The notes beneath the pieces were generated by a model. The model worked only from the letters and a program-made list of their open reading frames with translations, was not told the origin of the DNA and did no database searches. Positions 1-12,925 of a stretch of DNA of 64,000 nt are shown here, in pieces. Position 1 is the stretch's first letter. Each line of letters starts with the position of its first letter. The translations under genes and the position numbers were made by a program. Source of the DNA: Mactra quadrangularis (taxonomy: Eukaryota > Mollusca > Bivalvia > Venerida > Mactridae); NCBI GenBank assembly GCA_025267735.1, contig CM046303.1, positions 46,079,380 to 46,143,379 of the forward strand, in the 5' to 3' direction.

Positions 1-71
1 GTAGCCGGGCGGCTGTAACTTTAGTTTATACAACTTATGTAATATTGAATTTCATTTGTTATGTTTTTCAG

Positions 72-115
72 GGTAACATCGAGTATCTGGTCAAATGGAA
101 AGGTTACCCAACAAG
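72..115 (+). CDS. Pc: Polycomb/CBX-like gene, internal exon 1 of 4 in window: first part of the chromodomain
   Basis: This 44-nt exon lies between a TTTTTCAG acceptor ending at 71 and a GTAAG donor at 116. In phase 0 it reads GNIEYLVKWKGYPT plus two bases (AG) that complete an Arg codon in the next exon. EYLVKWKGY is the central beta-strand block of a chromodomain and carries two of the three aromatic-cage positions that hold trimethyl-lysine: the Trp of VKW and the Tyr three residues later. In Polycomb proteins the second of these is usually Trp, whereas HP1 has Tyr. The N-terminal strand with the first cage aromatic and the start codon must lie upstream of the window. The exon is too short to identify alone. 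The call rests on phase-compatible splicing to the chromodomain exon at 29918 and on the Pc box at the far end of the gene. Confidence 0.9.
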
Positions 116-119
116 GTAA

Positions 120-3100
120 GTTTATACATTTAACATAGAATGTAGTTCTAGTCAACTTCCGGTGTATGCGCGCACATGTTCCTAATTTCAAATTATACTC
201 ATCGTTTTTGCATGTCAGTAGTAGAATAGAAGGTCAAAACTATTTCTCTAACATATCTTACATTTTCTACGAAAGAAGTGTTTTACTTGAGTCCATTTTA
301 GTCATTATAAATATTTCAAACAGTCTTAATTAAGAAATTCACTTATTATTATTCAGTAAAGGCATCGAGAAAACGACACTTAAACGTAGTGCATAATTAT
401 CTTTTAACACGTTAAATTAATGACGAAGAAGCCGTCAATATTGTTTAATGATCCATCAATTACAAGAGACATTAGTAATTATGTAATAGCGTGCACTTAT
501 ACCACAAACTTAAAATGCATGTAGGTTAATATGTTACCTTTACATATCATTACCATATTGACTCTAAGAACGTAACTGAATATCATTACTTCAGTGTGAA
601 ATGCTGTCACATTTAAATATCCTAACTATGTAGCAAATCAGTAACTTGATATTGTTGTTGAAATGTCAAATGATAGTTCAACAATATGGTCTTTTCATTT
701 AACCATATTCAACGCATTTTATCATATTTTTTATGAAGTAACATAACTAAAACTTGCGATGTCATTACAAAACATCATATTCTTAACAAGAAATGTACGT
801 GCGTCCTTAACCGAAGCTCTTTGTTTAAGGTAAACAACACCCTTTCAGTTTTAAATCATTAAGTTTGTATTTACATTAAACTATTTTAAGCTTAAGGCTG
901 TTAAAAGTGAGAAATACAATAATGCTTAAATAACATAACAAAAAGCTTAAAAATGTTGACGCACGAAGACGTATGTAATATCATGAAACTAGCAGTCGCT
1001 ACAAGTTGGTTTAAAACCATCAAAAACCTCACTTATATAAGTGCGAGACTAAATACATGAACTTGGTATGTTATTTATCTAAATTCCAAGATATTGTGCG
1101 AACCTGCACTTTTAAATGGATGTAGTGAATCAATTAAACCTACGAGATATTGTGGCGTAACGAAATCTACAGCTCTTAAAGTAAATAGTGCGTATTGAAA
1201 CAAATTTGAATTGTTTTTAGGCAGGCCTAGTTCATCACTGTACCTACTCGTTTAAATCTTCTCAATACTAGCCTTGTGGTACAAGTAAACACACTATCCA
1301 CCTCCGAAACAAAATATACACCAAATAAACAAAGGTCAAAATTCAGTACATAAAACTCCCGGATGTAAACTACATGTATATCAAAACAAACATCATACAA
1401 CACCCATTCTCTGTTTATTAACGTACTGGGTTTTTATTTGACGTCAAAGGGGAATATAAGGTTACATAACCCCTTGATCTTGTTATCATTCAATTTGTCA
1501 GAAGTTTTTTTATTTGACTGATAACATTATAACCAGATTGACCTTTAACCTCTGTTTTTATTTAAGTCTATATCGACCAAAATGACGCACGAATCTCTTC
1601 TAATGTGACAGTGGTAATAGAAAATGATTCACGCTAATGGTGATTGTGAAAACGATAATGAATCATATTGAACGTCTTGTAACCGACCTCATTGATTGTT
1701 ATTTTTGATGCATGCGGAACACGTCAACATTTTTCTGTTGCAGCATTTATAATGAGAGAGATTTGTCAGATTGTTTCGAGTATTTTGAAGATGCTAACTA
1801 AAGTGATGCATGGACAATGTTGTTTGCAATTTAACACTTTTTCTGATTTTGTGCTGCTTCTCATCTCCAAATTATATAACTGGAAAAATGTGGATTATCA
1901 CATCTAATTAAGGGGCCCCTCTGTAGCCAGGCATCATTATTTGGTGCGCGGACACTTATTAAACCTCGGACCCACTCACGCAACTGTTAAACGGACATAA
2001 GATAGAACTTAACTATGTAAGCCTTAGTGTGCAAACAACGTCGGATTTTCGCACGACCTTTAAGTGTACGCTGAATATGTCCGTACTAGTTTTAATTGTG
2101 GTTTGTTTAGTTTCACAAGTATATAACAAGTTTAAAGTGCATAAATAAAATTACTCAAATCGAATTCATGTGAAAGATTTCTGTTTTTTTTTTCTGAACA
2201 AACGTTTCTTAACAATGGGCTCAGTGTTACTTATTTGGTCGGAAACCAGTTGAATGTCTGTTTTATTAACATTTATAATTGCAGCACTGTAATATTTCTC
2301 CACAACCAATTTGTGGTTAAGCTTAAGCCGGAGATTAATTGACTTTATTAGTCTGCATCTGTACCTATAACCCTTTATTGCTTTTTATTTCTATCTTTAA
2401 AACACATTGATAAGACGGGCATATAATATAGGCAAAGAGGTGATACAAGAGTAAGACGAACAAATCCCCATTTAGTAACTAAATGCCATTGTACAATTTA
2501 TATATTAATCGGCGATCTCATTTCTGATTTTCTCAGAAATCTGTCTATTGCATAATTATTATAACTAGTTCTTGCGGGAAGGACAAAATCTATCTCGACG
2601 CTGTCGGCGATTATATAAACGTTTATAATCATTGGCCTTTTTCTCCTGATTTCATCAACTATTGACCTAGCTTGTCTAGCGTCCTTGTACTATTATTTTA
2701 TTCCTATAAGAAACAATGCTAAGAAATATCTACATCGACTTTCTTAGATAAAAAACACGTGATCACATTTAAAGAATGCTTTGAGATGTGTTCTGTAATT
2801 GAAGCTTATTTGGAATTTTAATATATCTTTATAAAGACAATGCAAGAGTTGCTGACGACCGTGTCAATGTAGTAAGTTCCGCGATTAAGGTCACCTTTGC
2901 GGACCGACATGATATTTGCCTTAATTGCGAGCCGGCCCTACAGTGAAACTGGGATTGTGACAAGGGGATCAGCATGTCATTCAAAGTTGGTGTATGAAAA
3001 GAAATCAGATTTTGCAGTAGCCGTATAAGAAATGATGTTACTTTTAAAAGCTATTTTTACAAATCTAACTAGAAATTTAATGTATAAGTTTAATGATGTT

Positions 3101-4080
3101 TTGTTAGAATTGATATTTATATTGGTGGTGTTTAGTGGTTTTATGTAATCCACATATCACTGGACACATTATAAAGGACTTAAAAAGTTCAGTTTGTAAC
3201 ATATAACAATTGTAAGGTTTGGTTCGATATGACCAAACACCAAGCTCGCTGTTTTCGTGGTCAAAATATTCTCTTGACAAATTCCTACAGGCACATCATT
3301 GTGTACACATACAACTATTGTAGTAAAGGTAATGATTAGTTTTAAATAAAGTTCGAGTAAGATCGGCAATCATCGGATCGCATCGTAAATGTCCGTGATT
3401 AGTGTACTTTAGATCAGTACCATCGCTATACTAGTACATGTACCACATGTTTATACGAATGCAGCACACGAACCCATGTGGGCGCCAATCACTCCTTCTA
3501 CTATCCAAAGAAATTAACTAACTTTGAATAATTTGCTTGAAATAATGAAGACCTGAAGCAATTTGAACACTGTATCTTCATTGATTGTAAGCTGGTCTAT
3601 AAAACATGATTTGTAATAGAGTTTTTGTCCTCTTTGTTAACTGTTTAAATGTCAAATGAGACAAGAACACTGATATATGGTGTTATGTATTGATTAATGA
3701 ACGCATGTATGAGAATTTGTTGTTAAGGATGATGAACTTGTATGTATTAACTACTCAGACGATGTCGACAATTACGTTGTTATTTTAAATATACATGTAC
3801 AATGTAAGATGTAAGGTTTTTGGACAATGTTGGAAAAAACACTAAGAATGCTCAGAAATCATGTTCATTGACGTATGTGGAATACTGTTTGATTTATAAT
3901 ATTTATTCCACAATGTTCTGTTCTGTTTCATATTACAGAAATGTACTTTCAAAAAAGTAAGAAGTAAAGCTTCGAGATCAGAGTATTGTACATGTATAAA
4001 CAATTACATATAAAAAATAACATTTAGCAAGTTAAGTTGAATCACAAGTTATAACAACATTTGCATAATGCCCTCAGATA
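120..4080. other. Intronic stretch with no recognised feature
   Basis: This is AT-rich unique-looking sequence with short ORFs only. I found no SINE head, terminal inverted repeat or tandem array in it. A hidden enhancer cannot be excluded by eye. Confidence 0.5.
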
Positions 4081-4089
4081 GTGCACGAA

Positions 4090-4489
4090 GCAATCTCCGT
4101 AAACAGATATCATGTGGAGCGTTGTCGTACAGGATCTCTACTGTCTCCGTGGAAGGTCACGTCGAGATGAACTTTGTGTCGACCAATCAATGCGTAGCTT
4201 TCATCTAGACGAAAACACTATTAATCACATTTTGATTTCGTAATTTCTATTTTTAGATGAAGGTTTTAATGCTAATTTAAAAGCCGTATCATTCACAGTC
4301 TGCGATTGGATGGCTGATTTCAAATTGCGTGACGTAGACGATGTAAACAAGTTACGTATCATAACAATTTCGTCATGAATATTATGATGATAAAAAGGTC
4401 ACCTGAACGTGACCTTCGTTTGAAAAAAGCCAGATCTAAATTAGCGAGTAGGCGAGCGGAAAATTTTAGATCGGGTTTTAATCAGATTG
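4090..4489 (+). mobile_element. Nonautonomous TIR element with 8-9 bp target duplication (full-length copy)
   Basis: The block is flanked by the direct repeat GTGCACGAA at 4081-4089 and 4489-4497; the last G is shared with the element end, so the true TSD is 8 or 9 bp. The ends are inverted: CAATCTCCGTAAA on the left against CAATCTGATTAAA read inward from the right. Its two ends recur joined together at about 48877-48953 (GTAAACAGATATC, then AGTAGGCGAGCGGAAA), without the roughly 320-bp middle. No transposase ORF is present. The TSD length fits hAT (8) or Mutator-like (9) elements; I cannot decide between them. Confidence 0.65.
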
Positions 4490-4497
4490 TGCACGAA

Positions 4498-5998
4498 TGT
4501 TACACTAGATTTTGATTAATTAAACACAACATCGTATGGACTAGATTGTATAAGTACACATTATCAATCGTTTGAATCTTAAGTTCCCTTCAAAATTGAC
4601 ATTGTCTGGTTTAACATTCTATAACATTTGGCCTAATGACAGTTACCATTTGCAGAGTAATATCGTCGACTCAGAGTCACACTGTGAAATAATGATCACT
4701 TTAAACAACGCTGTTCTTTACAAATTTCACAATCGTAACAAGTTTTCAAAAAATTGTATTCAATATTTACATCCATCTTGGAGACGGATTAAATAAAAGA
4801 CGAATAATTTTAGAAATTGTTGTCGTCTAATATACGTGACATGAATCCATGAATGAAATGTTGGCGTCAGTTGGCAACGTAACAGGAATCTAGACACTTG
4901 AACTTGTAGAATTGAATCCTGCTATAAGAGATAGAATTTCGGAAATTATTATTACATTATGACCGGTTTTAACACTCTTAATTCTTTTGAAAATCGAAAC
5001 TTATTTATTGTGTATGGAAACGATTCTTAAATAGATTTGTGAAATTTGATTTAGAAGCATATGAAGCTTTTCGTTCCGTTCTATAAATAAACGGAACACG
5101 CACGATTGTATTCCATACTACATGTGAGTGGAAAGGAATTACACTCTTAATACCAACGTTTCTCATCTTTTGAAACTACGTGACATTTTCTAATTCTAAC
5201 TACAAGTTGGCTTAAGCTCACACTGAAAACTAAATATGAAGAGTATGAAAGAAGGTCATATACTAAACCTATTTATTTATTCCATTTGATAGAAAATATG
5301 AAATTCCTGGAAGTCTGCACGATTCTCATAATCTCCGTTCATTGAGCAAATTATAAGTTTGTAAAGTATTGTATACAAAGGAAACGTGATAATGAGGTTA
5401 GATTTGTAATGTCTGCACGTAACCAAAGGTTTCATACATAGCTTCAAAGATATATGCATAACTAACTAGCTAGCATAGATCAAACAATCCCATCCTCATT
5501 CTCAAATGCAAGTCGTGTTGGATTTCTATAACAGTCCATCGGAAGGAATGTGTTAATAAAGCCACTATATGAAGTTACATTCATTAACAGTATAGTTGAA
5601 AAACTGTTTTACAACCAAGAAGTTATTCTAATTTTGGCTCGATCTACTTTCACTTTAAAATGCAATACATAAAATAAACATATCTAAGCAATAGTTGTAT
5701 TTATTTCAAAAAATCTTTTTCATTAGAGGTGTTTGAAATAGATAAATGTTTATTTTCTTTGCAGCCCAAGAAAAATATTACTTTTGATAATGGGGCTTTA
5801 AACTATCATCAGATACAATGTACTGCTAAGAAATATAATATATTTGCTTTCAAAAGAGAGACAAATGATGATATAAAAATGCCATGTAATGACATTGAAA
5901 ATCCTCACTGTACCTAAGATGCTACAATATAAAAGTATAACGTCTTCAAGGTCTGATCTCATAGTCACACTTAAGGGAAGACGGCAACACTTCTAGAA
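4498..5998. other. Intronic stretch with no recognised feature
   Basis: The sequence is AT-rich with only short ORFs, and no repeat structure was seen. Confidence 0.45.
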
Positions 5999-6001
5999 CA
6001 G

Positions 6002-6318
6002 TAGCGTGTTCAATTACACAAAACGTTACAGAACGTTACATAACGATACATTCGGAACTCCTCGGCCATTCGCTGCGAATAACCTAATCTAATACACAAA
6101 TTTGAGATCGTTAAGGCAATGAGTGATGTTTCAAAATTTACGGACTAAAAACGAAACATCAATCAATGCCTAAACGATCATATATTTGTTTACTTTAACA
6201 CCGGTAGTTTCAAAATAGCGTCTAAACATGTCCGAGATCATTCGCAGAGAATGGCCGAGGAGTTCCGAATGTATCGTTACGGAACGTTTTGTAACGTTCG
6301 CGGTAACTGAACGCAGGG
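6002..6318 (+). mobile_element. Compound foldback MITE, copy A (asymmetric termini)
   Basis: This 317-bp element is flanked by CAG at 5999-6001 and 6319-6321. The left end is TAGCGTGTTCAATTAC; the right end read inward is CCCTGCGTTCAGTTACC. Inside are inverted blocks starting CATTCGGAACTCCTCGGCC and ending GGCCGAGGAGTTCCGAATG, and a second inner hairpin around GGCAATGAGTGATGTTTC. The 22.34-kb copy has the same odd pair of ends in the opposite orientation, which defines a subfamily. Confidence 0.8.
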
Positions 6319-6548
6319 CAGATTTGTCTTTGTTCGTAATACAATTTTTTTACTTGACAATCTAAGATTATATACAATGTTTAAGTAGACCATTGTATCT
6401 CTAGAAAATATTATTTATGTATGAATTTTAGTCTCCATTGAGATTTTTCCTTTTGATTTGCGGATTAATATTTTCCATAGGAACAGGTTTGTTTACATTC
6501 TTGAAAGAACGTACTTGTAACTTGTTATTAATCACATACGCCATGTTG

Positions 6549-7815
6549 CCGAGTTATAAATTCACTTTGCAAGATAAGATTATGGTGGACGTGGAACCAA
6601 GTTATAAGTTCACTTTTGAAGATAAGATATGGTGGACGTGGTACCAAGTTATAAGGTCACTTTTGAAGATAAGATATGGTGGACGTAGTACCAAGTTATA
6701 AGTTCACTTTACAAGATAAGATATGTTGGACGTGGTACCAAGTTATAAGTTCACTTTACAAGATAAGATATGTTGGACGTGGTACCAAGTTATAAGTTCA
6801 CTTTACACGATAAGATATGTTGGACGTGGTACCAAGTTAAAAGTTCACTTTGCAGGATAAGATATGTTGGACGTGGTACCAAGTTATAAGTTCACTTTAC
6901 ACGATAAGATATGTTGGACGTGGTACCAAGTTAAAAGTTCACTTTGCAGGATAAGATATGGTGGACGTGGTACCAAGTTATAAGTTCACTTTACACGATA
7001 AGATATGTTGGACGTGGTACCAAGTTATAAGTTCATTTTACAAGATAAGATATGGTGGACGTGGTACCAAGTTATAAGTTCACTTTACACGATAAGATAT
7101 GTTGGACGTGGTACCAAGTTATAAGTTCACTTTACTCGATAAGATATGTTGGACGTGGTACCAAGTTATAAGTTCACTTTACTCGATAAGATATGTTGGA
7201 CGTGGTACCAAGTTATAAGTTCACTTTACACGATAAGATATGTTGGACGTGGTACCAAGTTATAAGTTCACTTTACAAGATAAGATATGGTGGACGTGGT
7301 ACCAAGTTTTAAGTTCACTTTACACGATAAGATATGTTGGACGTGGTACCAAGTTTTAAGTTTTAATTTACAAGATAAGATATGTTGGACGTGGTACCAA
7401 GTTTTAAGTTTTAATTTACAAGATAAGATATGTTGGACGTGGTACCAAGTTATAAGTTCACTTTACAAGATAAGATATGGTGGACGTGATACCAAGTTTT
7501 AAGTTTTAATTTACAAGATAAGATATGTTGGACGTTGTACCAAGTTATAAGTTCACTTTGCAAGATAAGATATATTGGACGTGGCACCAAATTATAAGTT
7601 CACTTTGCTAGATAAGATATGGTTGACGTGGTACCAAGTTATAAGTTCACTTTGCAAGATGAGATATGGTGAACGTGGTACCAAGTTATAAGTTCACTTT
7701 ACAAGATAAGATATGTTGGACGTGGTACCAAGTTATAAGTTCACTTTGCAAGATAAGATATGGTGGACGTGGTACCAAGTTATAGATAAGTTAGACGTGG
7801 TACTCAATTATAAGT
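6549..7815. repeat. 47-bp minisatellite, about 27 units, intronic
   Basis: The unit contains GGTACCAAGTTATAAGTTCA followed by CTTTACAAGATAAGATATG and TTGGACGT. The spacing between successive GGTACC motifs is 47 bp (for example 6734 to 6781). Units vary by point changes: ACAAGAT/ACACGAT/GCAGGAT, GTTGGAC/GGTGGAC and TATAAG/TTTTAAG. Both edges are degenerate. Because 47 is not divisible by 3, the short ORFs across it change frame at every unit and are not genes. Each intact unit carries a KpnI site (GGTACC) and a GATAAGATA motif. Confidence 0.95.
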
Positions 7816-9165
7816 CTCCCGATACGTAACAATTACTGGTTAAAAAATTTAACTGGACCAGTCGTGGAGTTGAATTGATTTTGGTTTTCGAAACAAAACA
7901 AAACAAACTATCACCGATATAATTTTATAACCTTTTTAGCTTTACTTCAAAAGAGAGTTCCTCGTTCGTGACCAATTAAGCTTACTAGTTGAATCCAGCT
8001 TCATAATTTGCGTGGTTATATGAATACATAATAGCTCTAAATAAATAAACACATTTCATTTAAACCATTGAACCCTATGTCTTAAAAGCAATGTCATTTA
8101 ACTTGGTTTGTGATTATTTGTTTTACTGGTTTTTAAGGGCACACCAATTCAAACATATTATATCGTGCTGAACGTGCCAAAAGCTACCTGAGATGATAAT
8201 AAATGTGAAAGAAAGGCACTGACATCTCAAGCATTGAATACAATACAATCTCTCTTGAACAACCCCTCAAGAAGAAACTGCTGTTCTGAAGTTGTCGCTC
8301 TGCAGAGGTCAAATTTAATACAAAATACGCCTCAGCGAAATATCAAAAGTTGTTGTGCAGGGGATTTCTTCTGTAGAAGACCGCTCTGCTAAGTTTATTC
8401 TATATAATTGTAATTGTATACATGAATTCACTTCTTTAATGTAATTTAGTATTGCACAACAGTTGTATTGCGAAATGTACTTGTCGATTCCTGAGTGAAT
8501 TAACTTAAAATACTTGCCGCGTTTACATGCTTGAGAACTTGACGGTCGACTTGACTTTTTCAGGGAAAAAAGTGTTGTACATTGCATTATTCGTGACAAT
8601 TTTATCATGTATAACATGAACATTTGTTAGTTACGCCCTGTTAGGTCCATCAATAATGTACTAAAGTGTTGTTGCGTTTCTACATTGGCTAATCGGTGAT
8701 CAATCTTCACATGTTAACTAAACTAATAAGGCATTAAGGCAATAAACTTAGATGTAATGAAAACACAAAAACATCGTCGTACACTTATTATGAATCAACA
8801 AACTTTAGTTTATGTTCTCGTTCAAAACTACATGGAAATTTGAATTTACGTGGGCCATTAATAAAGCAAGTATTGAGCAACATAATTGTTCAGATGAAAA
8901 TAAAGTTTAAAAATGTATATTGGTGTTTTTTTATCTTAATGATATTAGTCTTCACATACTACGTCTTAAGTCTAGTTTAATCGTAAGACAGTTCTTACTA
9001 GGAACACTGTTATTTCTATAGATATCTATGGCTTATTAGCACCGACGTTTCTATATTTGAAACAATTTTATAACATCAAAAATTAAGACAATAACTCTTT
9101 CCAACTACAACTTTTAATGATGAAAGATAACTGTAGTTAAACCTAGGTGTTTCGCAATTGCAAGC
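7816..9165. other. Intronic stretch, largely featureless
   Basis: Around 8240-8320 there is a weak resemblance (ATCTCTCTTGAACAACCCC) to the pogo-like MITE at 29702-29879, probably a decayed copy. The rest shows nothing I can name. Confidence 0.3.
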
Positions 9166-9169
9166 TCGC

Positions 9170-9415
9170 AGGCTTTACAGCTTTATCAATGGTCATAAGT
9201 CTTTTTTGGAGACTTCAGTGGTGTTTTATTCCCTCCGTATATTTTACATCTGATAAATGCAGTAACAGAATAATTTGACCCTAGTGGGTACTCATTTACT
9301 CCCGGTGGTAAGGACTCGGTTGCGGACATGTATCTTGCTCATGGAAGTAAACTGTACCTCTTGTAGGATTCAAACTTGGACCTCTCGATCCCTTAGCGCG
9401 TGTCATACCACAATT
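9170..9415 (-). mobile_element. Decayed tRNA-derived SINE, same family as the 20.6-kb copy
   Basis: On the + strand the left part (CGCAGGCTTTACAGCTTTAT) matches the tail of the SINE at 20587-20880. The right part (CTAGTGGGTACTCATTTAC, ACTTGGACCTCTCGATC, TTAGCGCGTGTCATACCAC) matches its tRNA-like head, so the element runs on the minus strand. The B-box region is damaged. A loose target duplication (CAATTGCA and CAATTTGCA) may flank it. Confidence 0.55.
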
Positions 9416-10034
9416 TGCAGTTGCGTGCTCTCATATACAACAAATATGGTTTCATTTACTATGTACAAGATCTTATGCTATATGATATTTTTACAAAATG
9501 TCAATTTTTGCTTTTTTTTAATTTATCTTATATAATCTTTTCGCAAGGTCATAAAGTACTGCTAAATCAGCAAGTACATGTAATGTAAATAGTTGTATAA
9601 TGTAAATTGATCTTGGCGTAGAAAGTATTCATTTACATGTGTTTATCATGTATTATTCATACAGGCAATTTAGATATTGGATATTTCATGTACATATCGT
9701 AACATTTATAAGGTCGTGTATATTTATTGCTTTGTCTGTTAAATGTTAGTTATGTAACGTAATAATATTGCATACACGTGTCTTATAGTTTTTGTGTGTG
9801 AAAATCGTCTGGTAAGATTAGCGCTATGAATCCTGAAATCGTGAGGTCGATTTCCGGGAGGGACATACATATTTTCACGGAGTTTAGTTACATTGTTTGG
9901 AATATTCTCTATGACCATTTTCTTGCCTTCCTCTGCATAAAATAAATATATGCCACCTACCTGTATAGATATTTGCTTTGTACTAAGCTAAATGTTTGGG
10001 TCAAGAATATAGCACGCGTGGCTGCCGCGATATA

Positions 10035-10438
10035 AGGCCATGCCAAATTGGAATCTTTTTAAGCGTCAACTCAAGTTTGACAAACCTATGTACCTATTCA
10101 CAAAAACACTCAAACCGAAAACAAAAACACGTGTCCATTCTAGCTAGTATTCATACAAATAAGTACTTGGTAGTACAAAATGTACATGAATGTTTATGAC
10201 ATTAATGTGAGATTAAAGTAATTCTATAAAAAGTATATACAACTTACACATGTACATTTACATTAATCAAATACACAGAAACAATGAACTATCAGTATTT
10301 CCTGAGAAAAATCAGCTATCGAATCCCGGAACAACAGAATTATTTAAGAATTTTCACCAACAATTTTGTTGGGTTTTTTTTATTAAGGACTCTAAAACCT
10401 ACGCGCACGCTTAACAAAATTCCGGTATGGCATGACCT
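10035..10438 (+). mobile_element. TIR element family AGGCCATGCC, copy 1
   Basis: The left terminus is AGGCCATGCCAAATTGGAAT with AAGCGTCAACTCAAGTTTGA just inside. The right terminus is AAAATTCCGGTATGGCATGACCT, an inverted version. A block reading CCTATTCACAAAAACAC is shared by all copies. There are three copies in the window (also 12926 and 53245) and none has a transposase, so this is a nonautonomous DNA transposon. The target duplication is not clear, so the superfamily is undecided. Confidence 0.75.
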
Positions 10439-12055
10439 AACTGATATCTCCACAAAAATACAAAATAAGTATTGTCGCGAAAAGCGTCCACTCGTCGGTC
10501 ATATTTCGCAAATTGTTCAATAAATTCAAGAGACGCTAGGAATGTTATAGATTGAGAGCTTGTAATAGTGTGACACCTATGTTTATTTACAGTTATTTTC
10601 TATTATTTAATGTTACATCATGTTGTTAATTAAGACATCAATAATAACAAGACATACGACAAAGGATACAAATAGCCGAGGATCGCTTATATAATAATAA
10701 ACGTTATATAATATATAATCATATTTGAAAATGATACATTGTTTCCATTTTTGGACTTGACTTAACTGTTATATAATGTATTCTATTTTTGTATAATTAT
10801 ACTTAATAGATATTATATACCAAATACTGCCTGGCCTATCTACGTATGAGCAGATGATTTGTACATTAAAAGAAGATAATTTGAATCAAAATAGAAAACT
10901 TACGATCAACTTGTCTCAGTTTAATTATAAAAGTTAACGAATCAAATCAGTTTTAAGATATACCGATTTACTGGTTCTGTTTGAACGGTCAGTTTTCTCT
11001 GTGAAGAGAAATAGGTGATCATTTTATACCGTTCATAATTACATAACACCTTACGAGGCATGTACAGTCGACTTACCTAACCTTACATGTACATAAAGGG
11101 TTTTACCGATCAGTAGGAGTTGGACACGCTCATATCATTCCATCTAAACTTTGGTAATTGTCAAGAACTTGACTTCACAGGCGCGTATGAAGAATCTGAA
11201 TAATTGGGCCGTGGATGGGTTGGATACGGGAGGGGTGTTTCCTCCCGCCGGTCAATTTTTTGTGAATGAAAGCATCTAAACCTCAATTTCCAGCACTTTC
11301 AGTACACCCTGTTTAAGAACAAATCTTTGTATTAGACCTCAAGATTTTCAATATGTGTCATGAAAAATTAACTCGCGGTCCCATTGCTGCTACTTGCCAG
11401 AATATTGAGGCTGTGGCCCCAGCTCCTGCTTCAAATCTCTTTCAAACGAAACCAGTTATAATAAAATTATCTTCAGCAAACGTACAAAATCTGTACAACG
11501 TACATTTAAATACTGTGTGACACACATAATCACTAAAAAAACGTATGTTTAAGCTTCAGTCTACAAAAGTCGTAAATTTGTACTGATTTTTTATGTAAAT
11601 ACGATATACAACCATCTGCTATCTTTAACCTTGAGTGATTTTGTTGTACATTATATAGATGAATAATAATGTATTTTGTCTTCACTGGAATAGTATAAAT
11701 GTCACAACGCTGTTGTATAGATTTACATGTACTCACTTTTATATAATAGAGATATTTTATTGTGTACTATTATACTTTATAATGCTGTAAAATTTATTGC
11801 ACAGAAACGACGAAAAAATGATTTTAATATTTACGACAGCTGCATTCATGTTCGCTGTTAAGTCAATTTTTATCACTTTTTACTGCTAGGCTTTCTCTGT
11901 TTCGTTGAAATGATTCACGAACTAGCGAAGTTACTTAACATGATGAGTATTATGTAAAAGAAACATAAAGTCTAGATTTTTATCATAAAACTTTTGTAAC
12001 ATCGTAGGTGTAATTGTTTGTAAATTTAAGGACAATTACAATGTTACATGTACGA
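10439..12055. other. Intronic stretch with no recognised feature
   Basis: The sequence is AT-rich. Short ORFs at 11533-11736 and elsewhere have no recognisable similarity. Confidence 0.4.
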
Positions 12056-12242
12056 CGTGGGATTGGTAAACGTTAGATATCTAGCTCCGCGTTGGTTTGA
12101 ATCCCAGCCAAAAGTCCCTCGTTGTATCCTTGAGCAAAAAACTTCATCCTACTAGCTCAGTACTCGGGGACCAGGAAGTGGACTCGATTTAATGGTTAAT
12201 TTTAGTCTTAAGAATTTGTTCTTAATCGAGCTAAAATAGTTT
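12056..12242 (+). mobile_element. tRNA-derived SINE (family with GACCAGGAAG body), decayed head
   Basis: The element contains a B-box-like GTTGGTTTGAATCCCAGCC. It then carries the body shared with the 25.45-kb and 32.5-kb copies (CTAGCTCAGTACTCGGGGACC, AGGAAGTGGACTCG) and ends with AATCGAGCTAAAATAGTTT. The A box is mutated. Confidence 0.6.
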
Positions 12243-12925
12243 AAACATTATTACTAGATATCGAATGATTTGAGTTACATTCTTTTTTCATCATAACTGA
12301 ACATTCGAGTTACGCAATCCAATTCACTTATCATCATTATCACCACTTGCCATCGCTATCGTCGTCATCATGGGCATGTAAATATTTTCATTGTTTAGTA
12401 TCTCAGGAGTTGTGTACTATAGAAGTTCAGGACTTGAAATATTTGACGATTCGAACCACATGTTTGAGCCGATCGTTTAACACAAATAAGTCAGTCAGTT
12501 TCGACAAAAATCAGTGGTCGCTGGTCGCGTTAGACAAAAGTCGCTGAAGGCAAAGATTTAAATAGTAAAACGGGTCGGTTTGAACTCAGGGTGGTTGCTT
12601 AGTGCAAATGGTCGCTTAGTAGACGTGGTTGCTTACGCAAGATCCACTGAAGTTACAAAAGTTCTTATATCGCTAAATTGAATGATAACGTTTTAAGTAT
12701 GCAGCCTCGCAATCATCATCTAATAATTTAGTTGAACCCTAAATGATCTTACTTGTATTTTTGAACCATCCAGACTTTAGTATGGTATTATTATTGATAA
12801 TCATTACATTGTGACCTTAGTATGACTTGACGTGACTGTAATGTTTTTCAACTTAATGAAGTCAATTCTTACGTCTATTAGAAATGATAATGTCAGTGTT
12901 CATAAAAGTCATGTCCTGACCTTTA

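Noticed and set aside
7287..7502. Repeat-peptide ORF in the 47-bp minisatellite
   Set aside because: The unit length is not a multiple of 3, so frames rotate and the ORF exists only locally.
9790..9870. tRNA-like words (TAAGATTAGCGC, GAGGTCGATTTCC)
   Set aside because: Too degenerate to support a SINE head or tRNA.
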